Position numbers and translations under genes: made by a program | Assembly (NCBI RefSeq): GCF_002217395.1 | Contig: NZ_MUHD01000001.1 | Location: 1 to 64,000 of the forward strand | Length of the DNA stretch: 64,000 nt | Direction of reading: 5' to 3' | Source: Flavobacterium plurextorum | GTDB taxonomy: Bacteria > Bacteroidota > Bacteroidia > Flavobacteriales > Flavobacteriaceae | Part shown: positions 11,150 through 20,600 of the stretch, one piece after another | Position numbering within the stretch: the first letter of the stretch is position 1 | How the letters are laid out: each line of letters starts with the position of its first letter | Notes under the pieces: generated by a model | What the model was told of the DNA's origin: nothing | What the model saw: the letters and a program-made list of their open reading frames with translations, nothing else | The model's database searches: none

Positions 11150-14100
11150 TAAAATTTTAAAGTAAGGTTAAAACCAATGTTTCTAGTTGAAGGAAGTGAA
11201 CCTCCAGAATAACCTGAAGATAAATTACCTGCACTAACTCCACTCTCTGGATCTGCATCAGGAAGATTTTTACTGATTATCCATAAATTAGATCCAATTA
11301 AAGAAACTCTTAAATCAGTCAATTTCATCTTAGACACAAACTGCGACGGGAATGTATAGCCAAGACTTACTTCTCTCAATTTAACATAGCTTGCATCATA
11401 AATATAGGCGCTTTCTGGATTGGCTTTATAGCCGTAAATACTTCCTGCAACTTCTGGACGCGGTGTTCTAGTCGTATTTGGTGTACCATCTTTATTCACT
11501 CCAGGAAGTATAAGTCCACCGCCATTTGCAAGTGTATTTCTTATTGGATTTCCTAATTCATTATATCCTGCTGTAGATTCATATAAACCTGTATGCTGAC
11601 CATATGCCTGATCTAGAGAGTAAAGATCACCACCATGCTGCACATCGATTAAAAAGCCAAACGAAACTTGTTTGTAGGTAAATTTATTACGAAGTCCACC
11701 AATCCAATCAGGAGTAATGTTTCCAATAACATTGTTTGTTGTAGTTGTCATTACATAAAGACCATTCTCTGTAACTTTTTGTCCGTCTGCGGCATACACA
11801 TAGTCTTTACCAACTATATCTCCATAAGGATGACCAACTTTTGCAACTATACCAATTCCTTGAAATCCACCTATTGAAAGAGTTTCAATTCCTGATGCTA
11901 ATGACACAAGTGTATTCTCATTTTTAGACCAGTTTACAAAAATATCCCAATTAAAATCCTTTGTTTGTATTGGAGTCACATTAAACTGCACCTCGATACC
12001 TTTGTTTTCAACTGACCCTGCATTTACATATCTTGAAGAGTTACCAGTTGCAGTAGAATAATCTACAGGAAATATCTGATCATTACTTAAACTTTTGTAA
12101 ACACTCACGTCAAATCCAACTCTTTTGCGTAAAAACTGCATTTCTAAACCAAGCTCTTGAGAGGTAGTTTTAACAGGGCGCAAATCAGGATTATTACTTC
12201 TATTTGGAATTGAATAAATTTGATTTGAACCAAATGGATTACTTTTATCATAAACATCATTTAATGAATACAAATCAATATTTCCTTGCGGATTCTCTGC
12301 ATAACTTGCTCTTAACTTTCCAAAAGACAACCAATCTGCTTTAACATGATTTGTAAAAACATAACTCGCAGAAGTAGAGAATGTATTTAATGAGTTATTC
12401 CCTTTTGGTAAAGTAGAAAATGCATCATTTCGAACGGTTCCTTCTAAATACAAGAAATCTTTATATCCTAAAGAAACAGAAGCGTAAGAACTGTTTACGG
12501 CCGAATTATTCTCTGTTTCTAACGGAAACGGTGAAGGGTTTACTGAATTTGATAATGCAAAAATATCTGGAATAATTAATCCTCCATCAGTTGAAGCAAG
12601 AGTTGAATTACTTTTTGTTCTCAAAGTATTTACCCCTGCCAAAGCATTAACAGAAAAGTCATCTCCAATTTTTTTATTAAAAGTTAGGATAAACTGATAG
12701 TTTTGCTCAGAAAACGAACCAACATATTTTTGGTATCCTGAAGGAACATTTGCTCTGCTTAAACCAAATGATCCATTGATAGATCCTGTAGCTTTTCTTT
12801 CTTCACGTAACTCTGAGTAACTATCAATACTTGCTTTTCCAGAAGCTGATAACCAATCTGTAAATTTGTAATCCAATTGTCCATAACCAATAAAACGGTT
12901 TCTTTCATCAGATTGGTAATTTTTATATCGCGTAAAGTATGGATTATCCATAGTTTTAGGAGCCGTATTTCCATTAGCAGGATCTCCCATAAGCCAAGAT
13001 ATATTTTGTCCTCCTGAATTTTCAAAAACCTCTTTTTGTGATTTAAGGTCAGCATTTGTACCCCACCATTGACGAAACCAACCTGTAATGTTATCTCCTG
13101 TGTATCCAGAACTATTTCTACCAATTGTACTTTGTGTCATATAATTTGCAAAAACACTTGTAGATAATTTATCTGTAAACTTGTGATTTAACTTTATACT
13201 TGCATTGTTTTTCTTTAATTCACTATTTGGCAAAATACCAGTCTCTTTAAAATTATTGTAATTTAAAATAAAGTTGGTTTTGTCATTAGCGTCTTCAAGA
13301 GATACTGAATTATTGAATGTTGTAGCGGTTTGAAAAAACGAAATTGGACCATTTTTAGCTGCCTGCCATGGTGATTTTTGTCCGTATTTTGAAGAATATG
13401 GGCTGTATGATTCCCATGTATAAACAGAAAGATTTGGATCAAAAGCCACACCATAAGAAGCGTCATCAGTTGTAGTTACAACTTGATTACCATTTTTATC
13501 TATCGTAAAAAAGGCTCCTGTTGGTCCTACTGGAACTCCTTTTGGATTACCTGCTGCATCATAACTTGGACCGTAACCTTGTCCGTATTTATTTTGGTAA
13601 ACAGGAAAAGTTTTCTTGTCAACAGAACCCACACTAAATTCACTTGAAATAGTAATCCCCATACCTTTCGTAGCTTTACCTTTTTTGGTGCTGATCATGA
13701 TTACACCATTACCTGCCTGCCATCCATATAAAGCAGAAGCCGCAGCTCCTTTTAACACGTTTATCGACTCGATATCATCAGGATTAATATCCATAGCCGC
13801 ATTACCATAGTCATAAGTATTTCTTGCTCCTTGCGAAGCTGTACTTGAATTTACTGTTGAATTATTAATAGGAATACCATCAATTACAATAAGCATTTGA
13901 TTGTTTCCTGTAAGACTTTTTACTCCTCTTGAAATTACATTTGTAGAACCTCCGAAGTTTGTATTTTTTCTAATGTACACCCCTGCAGCTTTTCCAGAAA
14001 GATCATTAAGAAAGTTCCCGCTTGCAATTCCTGCCGTTAAATCGGTTCCTTTAACTTCTTGCGAAGCATAACCTAGTGCTTTTTTCTCTCTCTTTATGCC

Positions 14101-14754
14101 TAAAGCCGTTACCACAATATTATCGAGTTCAGTAGTATTCTCCTTTAATTGTACATTTACAACTACTGAGCTCGCTGGTTTTTCTTGCGATACCATTCCG
14201 ATATAACTAAATTCTAGTATGGCATTATTATTTGTTACTTCTATAACAAATTTACCATTGAAGTCAGTTTGAGTGCTGTTCTTAGTTCCTTTTTCAGTAA
14301 CATTTGCCCCAGGTATAGGTATTCCCGCAAAGTCAGTCACTGTTCCTGTTATCTTAACTTTTTGTAAAACCGAAACAACACTTTTAGGCTTTTCTTTAAT
14401 AATTACGGTGTTATTTTTACCTATTACAATATCTATGTTTGCATTTGCAAGACTCTGTTTTAAAAGATCATTAGTTTTTATAGTGCCTTTTTTTAAAGTT
14501 ACCAAAGGAAGTCCTTTAAAAATACCCTCTTCATAAAAAAACTTATAATCTGTTTGATCCATAATCAAGTCGAAAACTTCATCGATAGACATTTTTTTAT
14601 TCTCTTTCACCTCAATTTTTGATTGTTGTGACAAAACATTTTCGGGAGTCAGGGCAAAAAGTGTTGTGCAAAATAAGAAGATGAATGTTCGCATAATATT
14701 CATTAATAGCCCCTTTCTAAAGTAAAAATGGGGATGCTTAAAATTAATTTTCAT
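11149..14754 (-). CDS. SusC/RagA TonB-dependent transporter with N-terminal STN signalling domain
   Basis: A 1201-residue outer-membrane transporter. After a hydrophobic export segment (about residues 18-42) comes an STN domain (about 45-120, KIEVKENKKMSIDEVF ...), a carboxypeptidase-regulatory-like domain (about 130-210), a plug with the family signature IVVTALGIKREKKALGYA and VLKGAAASALYG, then a 22-stranded barrel closing with IGFNLTLKF. The STN domain is the extension that talks to a FecR anti-sigma, and a fecR-sigma pair lies directly upstream, so substrate binding should be relayed to sigma. It forms a SusCD pump with the coupled downstream gene. Several ATGs precede the signal peptide; MKINFKHPH is the longest choice, but the Met of MNIMRTFIFLF may be the true start. 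Confidence 0.92.
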   Translation of the reverse strand: MKINFKHPHFYFRKGLLMNIMRTFIFLFCTTLFALTPENVLSQQSKIEVKENKKMSIDEVFDLIMDQTDYKFFYEEGIFKGLPLVTLKKGTIKTNDLLKQSLANANIDIVIGKNNTVIIKEKPKSVVSVLQKVKITGTVTDFAGIPIPGANVTEKGTKNSTQTDFNGKFVIEVTNNNAILEFSYIGMVSQEKPASSVVVNVQLKENTTELDNIVVTALGIKREKKALGYASQEVKGTDLTAGIASGNFLNDLSGKAAGVYIRKNTNFGGSTNVISRGVKSLTGNNQMLIVIDGIPINNSTVNSSTASQGARNTYDYGNAAMDINPDDIESINVLKGAAASALYGWQAGNGVIMISTKKGKATKGMGITISSEFSVGSVDKKTFPVYQNKYGQGYGPSYDAAGNPKGVPVGPTGAFFTIDKNGNQVVTTTDDASYGVAFDPNLSVYTWESYSPYSSKYGQKSPWQAAKNGPISFFQTATTFNNSVSLEDANDKTNFILNYNNFKETGILPNSELKKNNASIKLNHKFTDKLSTSVFANYMTQSTIGRNSSGYTGDNITGWFRQWWGTNADLKSQKEVFENSGGQNISWLMGDPANGNTAPKTMDNPYFTRYKNYQSDERNRFIGYGQLDYKFTDWLSASGKASIDSYSELREERKATGSINGSFGLSRANVPSGYQKYVGSFSEQNYQFILTFNKKIGDDFSVNALAGVNTLRTKSNSTLASTDGGLIIPDIFALSNSVNPSPFPLETENNSAVNSSYASVSLGYKDFLYLEGTVRNDAFSTLPKGNNSLNTFSTSASYVFTNHVKADWLSFGKLRASYAENPQGNIDLYSLNDVYDKSNPFGSNQIYSIPNRSNNPDLRPVKTTSQELGLEMQFLRKRVGFDVSVYKSLSNDQIFPVDYSTATGNSSRYVNAGSVENKGIEVQFNVTPIQTKDFNWDIFVNWSKNENTLVSLASGIETLSIGGFQGIGIVAKVGHPYGDIVGKDYVYAADGQKVTENGLYVMTTTTNNVIGNITPDWIGGLRNKFTYKQVSFGFLIDVQHGGDLYSLDQAYGQHTGLYESTAGYNELGNPIRNTLANGGGLILPGVNKDGTPNTTRTPRPEVAGSIYGYKANPESAYIYDASYVKLREVSLGYTFPSQFVSKMKLTDLRVSLIGSNLWIISKNLPDADPESGVSAGNLSSGYSGGSLPSTRNIGFNLTLKF

Positions 14755-14857
14755 AAATTTGTCATTATTTTTTAGTTAAAAAATTTAATTAATTGATAAT
14801 TTGATAAGGGGATAGAGTTAGTACTTTGGTCGGTTAAACTCTATCCTTCTTTTTTTA
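14754..14857 (+). ncRNA. Candidate cis-antisense RNA in the susC leader
   Basis: A + strand -7 box TAAATTTG (14754-14761) begins on the last base of the antisense of the susC start codon. About 50 bases on lies a + strand intrinsic terminator: GGATAGAGTT (14810-14819) pairs with AACTCTATCC (14837-14846), then TTCTTTTTTT. A transcript of roughly 80-90 nucleotides would be fully antisense to the susC leader, between fecR and susC. This is the position described for DonS-type RNAs that repress Bacteroides polysaccharide loci. The terminator is seen; the promoter lacks a clear -33 box; the function is inference. The rest of 14858-14980 is featureless. Confidence 0.45.
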
Positions 14858-14980
14858 CTTCATAGGCGATATTTTTATTTTGGTTATAATTAGTTAGTAA
14901 TTTGATTTTATTATTTTCTTCTTTATTCTATTCAAAAACATGCTCTTTTTTTAGATAATTAATACTCGTATCTAAAGGTT

Positions 14981-16156
14981 TTATTTGATCATTAAAGTTT
15001 TGTTTTTAATTTCATAACTGTCAATTGTAGTCGATTTCATGATCGAAAGAATCTCTTCAAGAGATTGTTTTTTATCAAGACTTCCTTTAAACTGCACATT
15101 TTCAAGATTTTTATTTACAAAAACCACGTCGACATCATACCATCTTGATATTACTTTCATAATTTCTTTCAGCGGTTTTCCTTTAAAACTAAAGACACCG
15201 TCTTTCCAAGATATTTCATTATTGGCATCCACCGTTTTAATTATCGAAGTGTTGTTTTTAAGATCTAGATTTAGTTGCTGATTCGGAATTAATCGTATTT
15301 TTTTATTCCCTGTTTCAACATTCACTTTTCCATTTACCAGCGTCGTATAAACATTTGATTCGTCGTTATACGCTTTTATATTAAATTCAGTTCCAACAAC
15401 CTCAACTTTCTGATTTTTGTTATAAACCTGGAAATGAGCTCCTTTATGTTCGGTACTTTTTGACACCTCAAAATAGGCTTCACCATACACCAATTCTACA
15501 TCTCTTGATGCTCCTTCGATAAATGCTACAGGGAATTTTAATTGAGAGGCCGAATTCAACCACACTTTTGTGCCATCTGATAATTTTATAACAAATTGAC
15601 CGCCTCTAGGAATTGTCAAGTAATTGTAAACCAGTTTTGATGGATTTTGTTTACTGTCTTTGTAAATAATCTCGCCGCCATTAATGTGCGCATTTTGAGT
15701 TTTAATTGGAGTTCCTTTTTCTAATGCTATCTTCGAACCATCACCTAAAGTCAAAGTTGCTTTATCCGTTCCTGGTTTAATATTTTCAATATCATTCTTT
15801 ACAACAACTGCAGGAATTTCAGTTGGCGTACTAAATATTTTGTCCTTGTATAAAAAAGTTACAGCCAGCAAACTTGTCACCACAGCGGCGGCGGCGTATT
15901 TAAACAAAGGTTTTTTACTTAATCTAAAAACAGGTTTTTTATTCTTTTCTTGATACTTAGCTTCTAATTTTTCCCATGCTTTTTCTGTATCAATTTCTGA
16001 ATAGGAGTCAATTTTATCTACTAATTTTTTAATCTTAATTTCTTTTACGACCGAATTCTCTTTTGCAAAACCTTTTAATTCTAGTCTCTCAGAATCGGTT
16101 AAGACCTTTAATTTTTTCTTGATTAGCAGTTTGGAAATTTGAAAAATATCTATCAT
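14981..16156 (-). CDS. FecR-family anti-sigma factor
   Basis: A 391-residue inner-membrane anti-sigma regulator. Residues 1-80 are a cytoplasmic sigma-binding helical region, residues about 86-104 a single membrane span (YAAAAVVTSLLAVTFLY), followed by the periplasmic FecR domain (about 185-285; RGGQFVIKLSDGTKVWLNSA, FEVSKS, VVGTEFNIKAY) and a C-terminal DUF4974 domain (about 315-391; FKGKPLKEIMKVISRWYDVDV) that contacts the STN domain of the transporter. It lies between the sigma gene (200 bases upstream) and susC. In such systems FecR also often activates its sigma, with cleavage when the substrate signal arrives. Confidence 0.93.
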   Translation of the reverse strand: MIDIFQISKLLIKKKLKVLTDSERLELKGFAKENSVVKEIKIKKLVDKIDSYSEIDTEKAWEKLEAKYQEKNKKPVFRLSKKPLFKYAAAAVVTSLLAVTFLYKDKIFSTPTEIPAVVVKNDIENIKPGTDKATLTLGDGSKIALEKGTPIKTQNAHINGGEIIYKDSKQNPSKLVYNYLTIPRGGQFVIKLSDGTKVWLNSASQLKFPVAFIEGASRDVELVYGEAYFEVSKSTEHKGAHFQVYNKNQKVEVVGTEFNIKAYNDESNVYTTLVNGKVNVETGNKKIRLIPNQQLNLDLKNNTSIIKTVDANNEISWKDGVFSFKGKPLKEIMKVISRWYDVDVVFVNKNLENVQFKGSLDKKQSLEEILSIMKSTTIDSYEIKNKTLMIK

Positions 16157-16356
16157 CCTATTGTTGATTTATTATAGAACAACTGATATCCCAAAAGGTA
16201 GTATTGAAAAATTATTTTTTTTTCAAAAATTTTAAAAAAAATAATTTTCATTTAATATTCTGATTCATTTGTATCCTTTAATTAAGAGATTAAATCCTTC
16301 TTAGTAAACTAATTAAGACCTAAAAAAACTTTTGAAATAAGTAGTTTTAAAAAACA

Positions 16357-16893
16357 TTAAACCAATAAAAAATAAATTATTGATTCTAAATCTCTAAACT
16401 GATCTCTTAGTATTTTATACGATTGGCTTTTTAATGTTTTAACCGTTTGAAGTTGTATTCCTAATTCTTCTGCAATTTCAGCATTCTTGAGTCCTTTAAG
16501 ACTTAGCTTTATAATTTCTTTTTTTCTATCAGGTAAAATCTCAATTGCCTTATACAGTTGACACACTATATCTTCTTCAAGAATTTGCTTTAAGAACAAA
16601 TCATCATCTTCCAAAGACTTAATAGTATTTTCAGCATATTTATTTTTTACAAGATTATGCTTAATAACATTATAACATTTATTACGAACGGCCTTGTATA
16701 GAAAAACTTTTAAATGCAGCTCATCTTGAAATGCATTCTCTTTTTCCCATATACCTATAAAAATATCCTGAACCAAATCCTCACATTCATCAATGCTCAG
16801 AAAGCGATTTGCAAACTGAACAAGTGATCTATAGTATTGATCAAATATTTTCCTAATATAAAGTTCGCTGGTATTATTTTCTTCCGTAACCAA
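16357..16893 (-). CDS. ECF RNA polymerase sigma factor (FecI-like)
   Basis: A 178-residue extracytoplasmic-function sigma factor with region 2 at about 15-85 (FDQYYRSLVQFANRF, ECEDLVQDIFIGIW) and region 4 at about 115-170 (ILPDRKKEIIKLSLKGLKN, AEIAEELGIQLQTVKTL), the helix-turn-helix for the -35 element. It pairs with the FecR gene that follows and with the STN-bearing SusC, giving a complete trans-envelope signalling set for the alpha-glucan locus. No promoter resembling the duplicated one at the second sigma locus is seen here. The start at MVTEEN is the only sensible one. Confidence 0.93.
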   Translation of the reverse strand: MVTEENNTSELYIRKIFDQYYRSLVQFANRFLSIDECEDLVQDIFIGIWEKENAFQDELHLKVFLYKAVRNKCYNVIKHNLVKNKYAENTIKSLEDDDLFLKQILEEDIVCQLYKAIEILPDRKKEIIKLSLKGLKNAEIAEELGIQLQTVKTLKSQSYKILRDQFRDLESIIYFLLV

Positions 16894-17655
16894 TGCTTAT
16901 TCTTCAATAATTGATTATAATTAGGCAAATTAAATAAATTTAATTTAATATTTCCTAATTAAATAGCGTAATCATATCAAGTGAAGACATTGATTAATAT
17001 TGATTAGAATGAAACAGCTCTATTTATCTTACAATTACTTTAGATATAGAAATATTTGTTTCTCCTAGTAAGATATTAGAAGATTTTTTATTCCTATTTA
17101 TTTTTAAAGAGAAAGCTCCATTGTGAATGCAAGATTTCAAATCTATTACAGCACTTTTACAAAACATTCTAGAAAACGATAAAATTAAAAGAATAGACTT
17201 TCCTTATAGACCAAAGTATAAAAACTTTACCCTCATTTTTCCTTGATAGTTTTACTATTAAATCCTGTTTTCAAATAAAACATTAATATACTATCAGTTA
17301 CACATAAAAATGTCCCCCATTTGTCCCCCCTTTATTTTTCTTAAAAAACCTATTTAAGACTAGTTTTGTGATCTTGTTATAGGCATAAAAACCATAAAGG
17401 TTCCTGAATTATTATAGAATATATAAATGGAGTTGTAAAGTCTTTTTATTTCTGTTCATCTTACTATTTTATTGATTATAAAAATTTACTGCCACAATAA
17501 AAACACGTAGAACTACCCGATATTTAAGAATTTATTTACAATAATTTAGCTTATCATTAAAACTAAACCTCATTTTTAATTTAAACTAAATCTTTAATCA
17601 TTAACACAAACTGATTTTAATAATAAAACATGAAAACCTCAAACACCGTTATAAT
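16894..17655. other. Divergent intergenic region
   Basis: About 760 bases between the divergently transcribed sigma gene and the adhesin gene. A+T-rich, with no reading frame of interest. It contains the TGTCCCCC direct repeat and -7 box annotated separately; otherwise nothing is recognised. Confidence 0.5.
17311..17368 (+). promoter_or_regulatory. Candidate regulated promoter with TGTCCCCC direct repeat
   Basis: Two copies of TGTCCCCC (17311-17318 and 17322-17329) stand 11 bp apart, one helical turn, in a region otherwise almost free of G+C runs. A -7 box TAGTTTTG (17361-17368) follows 31 bases later, with no good -33 box. The arrangement suits a direct-repeat-binding activator in front of the adhesin-OmpA operon; the untranslated leader would be about 280 bases. 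Confidence 0.35.
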
Positions 17656-20600
17656 ATGAAAAAAAATTACTTTCTACTCTTTTTATTATTATTTACGAAG
17701 CTGCTTTTTGCACAAACATCAATAGAAGCATTTGAAACGGAATCAGTTGGTTCTACCAGCTTTACAGATAATGGAGTTATTTTTAACATTATTTCTCATA
17801 GTAGCAAATTTGCAATAGCAAATTTCGCTGGTGCAGGCTGGAATGGAACAGCAAGCGACAACCAATACATAGACAATACTGCATCTGTGGGGACAAACGC
17901 CTCTTTTAGCATTAAAACAACTTCAAATTTATTTAAAGCCAATCGATTTTGGATTCTTCTAGCTAATAATTCAGTAAATCTAACAGTCTCAGGCACTTTA
18001 ACAATAACTGGAAAATTGAGCGGTGTAACTAAATTTACACAGACTAAAACCACTGGTTTTAATACTAGTTTTGGTACTGATAATGGCAATACTTTAATAG
18101 ATTTAACCAATTTAAATGGTCAAAACTATTCTAATATTATAATAGATGAGCTTCAAATTACAACTGGAGGAGCATATACTTATGCTGCACTTGATGCTTT
18201 TACCTGGGTAAAAGATAGTGGTATTATATTACCATGTTTGACCTTTTCAGGTCAGCCTTCTAACAGTAGAATTTGTGCTGGTTCTAATACTACTTTTTCT
18301 GCTTCAGCAAGTGATGCCAGCAGCTATCAATGGCAGGTAAATACAGGATCTGGATTTACCAACGTCTCAAATGGTGGACCTTATTCTGGTGCTGCAACAC
18401 AAACACTTATCATAAGTGGTGCAATTCCTGAAATGAACGGATATCAATATCGGGTGGTTGCATCGGGATCATGCGGACCAAGTGCAACATCGAGTACAGC
18501 AGCTTTAAATGTTGATTCTGCTCCTGCAATAACGGCACAACCAAACGTGAGTACAATTTGCACAGGAGCCAATACTACTTTTTCAGTCTCTGCATCAAAT
18601 GCAACAGCATATCAATGGCAGGTAGATCAAGGAGCTGGATTTACCAACGTCTCAAATGGTGCACCTTATTCTGGTGCTACTACGGCTACTCTAACTATTA
18701 CTGGCGCAACAGCCGCAATGAATGGATATGTTTATAGAGTTGTGGCAACAGGATTATGCAGCCCCGCTGCTACTTCTAGTCCTGCTCCATTAACTTTTTA
18801 TTCTGCTCCTGCAATAACGGCACAACCAAACTTGAGTACAATTTGCATAGGATCCAATACTACTTTTTCAGTCTCTGCATCAAATGCAGCAGCATATCAA
18901 TGGCAGCTAGATCAAGGAGCTGGATTTATCAACGTCTCAAATGGTGGACCTTATTCTGGTGCTACTACGGCTACTCTAACTATTACTGGCGCAACAGCCG
19001 CAATGAATGGATATGTTTATAGAGCTGTCGTAACAGGAATATGTACTCCTAATGCAGTTTCAAGTAATGCTAAACTGACTGTTAACCCTAATCCTAGTAT
19101 TATAACACAGCCAACTTCTATTAATGGAGGTATTTGTGCAGGAGCCAATACTACTTTTTCAGTCTCTGCATTAAATGCAACAGCATATCAATGGCAGGTA
19201 GATCAAGGAGCTGGATTTACCAACGTCTCAAATGATGCACCTTATTCTGGTGCTACTACGGCTACTCTAACTATTACTGGCGCAACAGCCGCAATGAATG
19301 GATATATTTATAGAGCTGTGGCAACAGGCATATGCAGCCCCAATGCTACTTCTAATGCTGCTGTATTATATTTTAATTCTGCTCCTGCAATAACAGCACA
19401 ACCAGGCAATAGTGCAATTTGCACAGGAACCAATACTACTTTTACAGTCTCTGCATCAAATGCAACAGCATATCAATGGCAGGTAGATCAAGGAGCTGGA
19501 TTTACCAACGTCTCTAATGGCGCACCTTATTCTGGTGCTACTACAGCTACTCTAACTATTACTGGCGCAACAACCGCAATGAATGGATACATTTATAGAG
19601 CTGTGGTAACAGGATTATGTACTCCTAATGCCGTTTCAAGTAATGCTAAACTGACTGTTATCCCTAATCCTAGTATTATAACACAACCAACTTCTAGTCA
19701 AGGAGGTATTTGTGCAGGAACCAATACTACTTATTCAGTCTCTGCATCAAATGTAATATTCTATCAATGGCAGGTAGATACTGGTTTTGGGTTTACCGAC
19801 GTCACAAATACTGCACCGTATTCTGGCGCTAATACGTCTACTCTAACTATCACTGGCACAACAGCCGAAATGAATGGATATACTTACAGAGCTGTGGCAG
19901 TAGGAACATGTAATCTTGCTGCTGTTTCAAATAATGTTATATTAGCTGTTAATCATATTAATGTAGCGCTAACAAAAGTTGATGTAAAATGTTACGGAGA
20001 TTTAACTGGACAAGCAACGGCAACTGCAACTAATGGAACTGGATCCTATACCTATTCTTGGTCACCTTCGGGAGGAACTGCTGATACAGCATCTGGATTA
20101 GCTGCTGGAACTTATACTGTAACAGTTACAGATGATAACGACTGTCAAACCAAAGAAACTATTACAATAACACAGCCGCTTACTAGTCTTTCAGCCACTA
20201 CAGCATCAACTGGAGTAAGTTGTTTTGGCGGATCTAATGGTACTGCAAGTGTAAATGTATCAGGTGGAAGCCCTGGATACTCGTATTCATGGGCGCCATT
20301 AGGTGGTGTAACACAATCTATTTCGGGCAGACCTGCTGGAGATTATACGTGTACAATTACAGATGCTAATGGTTGTACTTTAGTTAAAACTGTTGAAATT
20401 AAAGGCCCTGCAGCATTATCTGGGACATATACAAAAACTGATGTTTCGTGCAACGGAGGAACAAATGGTTTTGCAACTGTAACTGCAACTGGAGGAGTTG
20501 GAGGATATAAATACTCTTGGTCACCTACTGGTGGAAGTGCTCGTACAGCATCAGGGCTTGCTCAGGGAACTTATACTGTTACAATTACAGACGCTAATTT

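Noticed and set aside
18237-19960. Regular repeats that could suggest a CRISPR array
   Set aside because: Units are about 280-290 bp, in frame and encode Ig-like domains; no short repeat-spacer pattern and no cas genes exist in the window.
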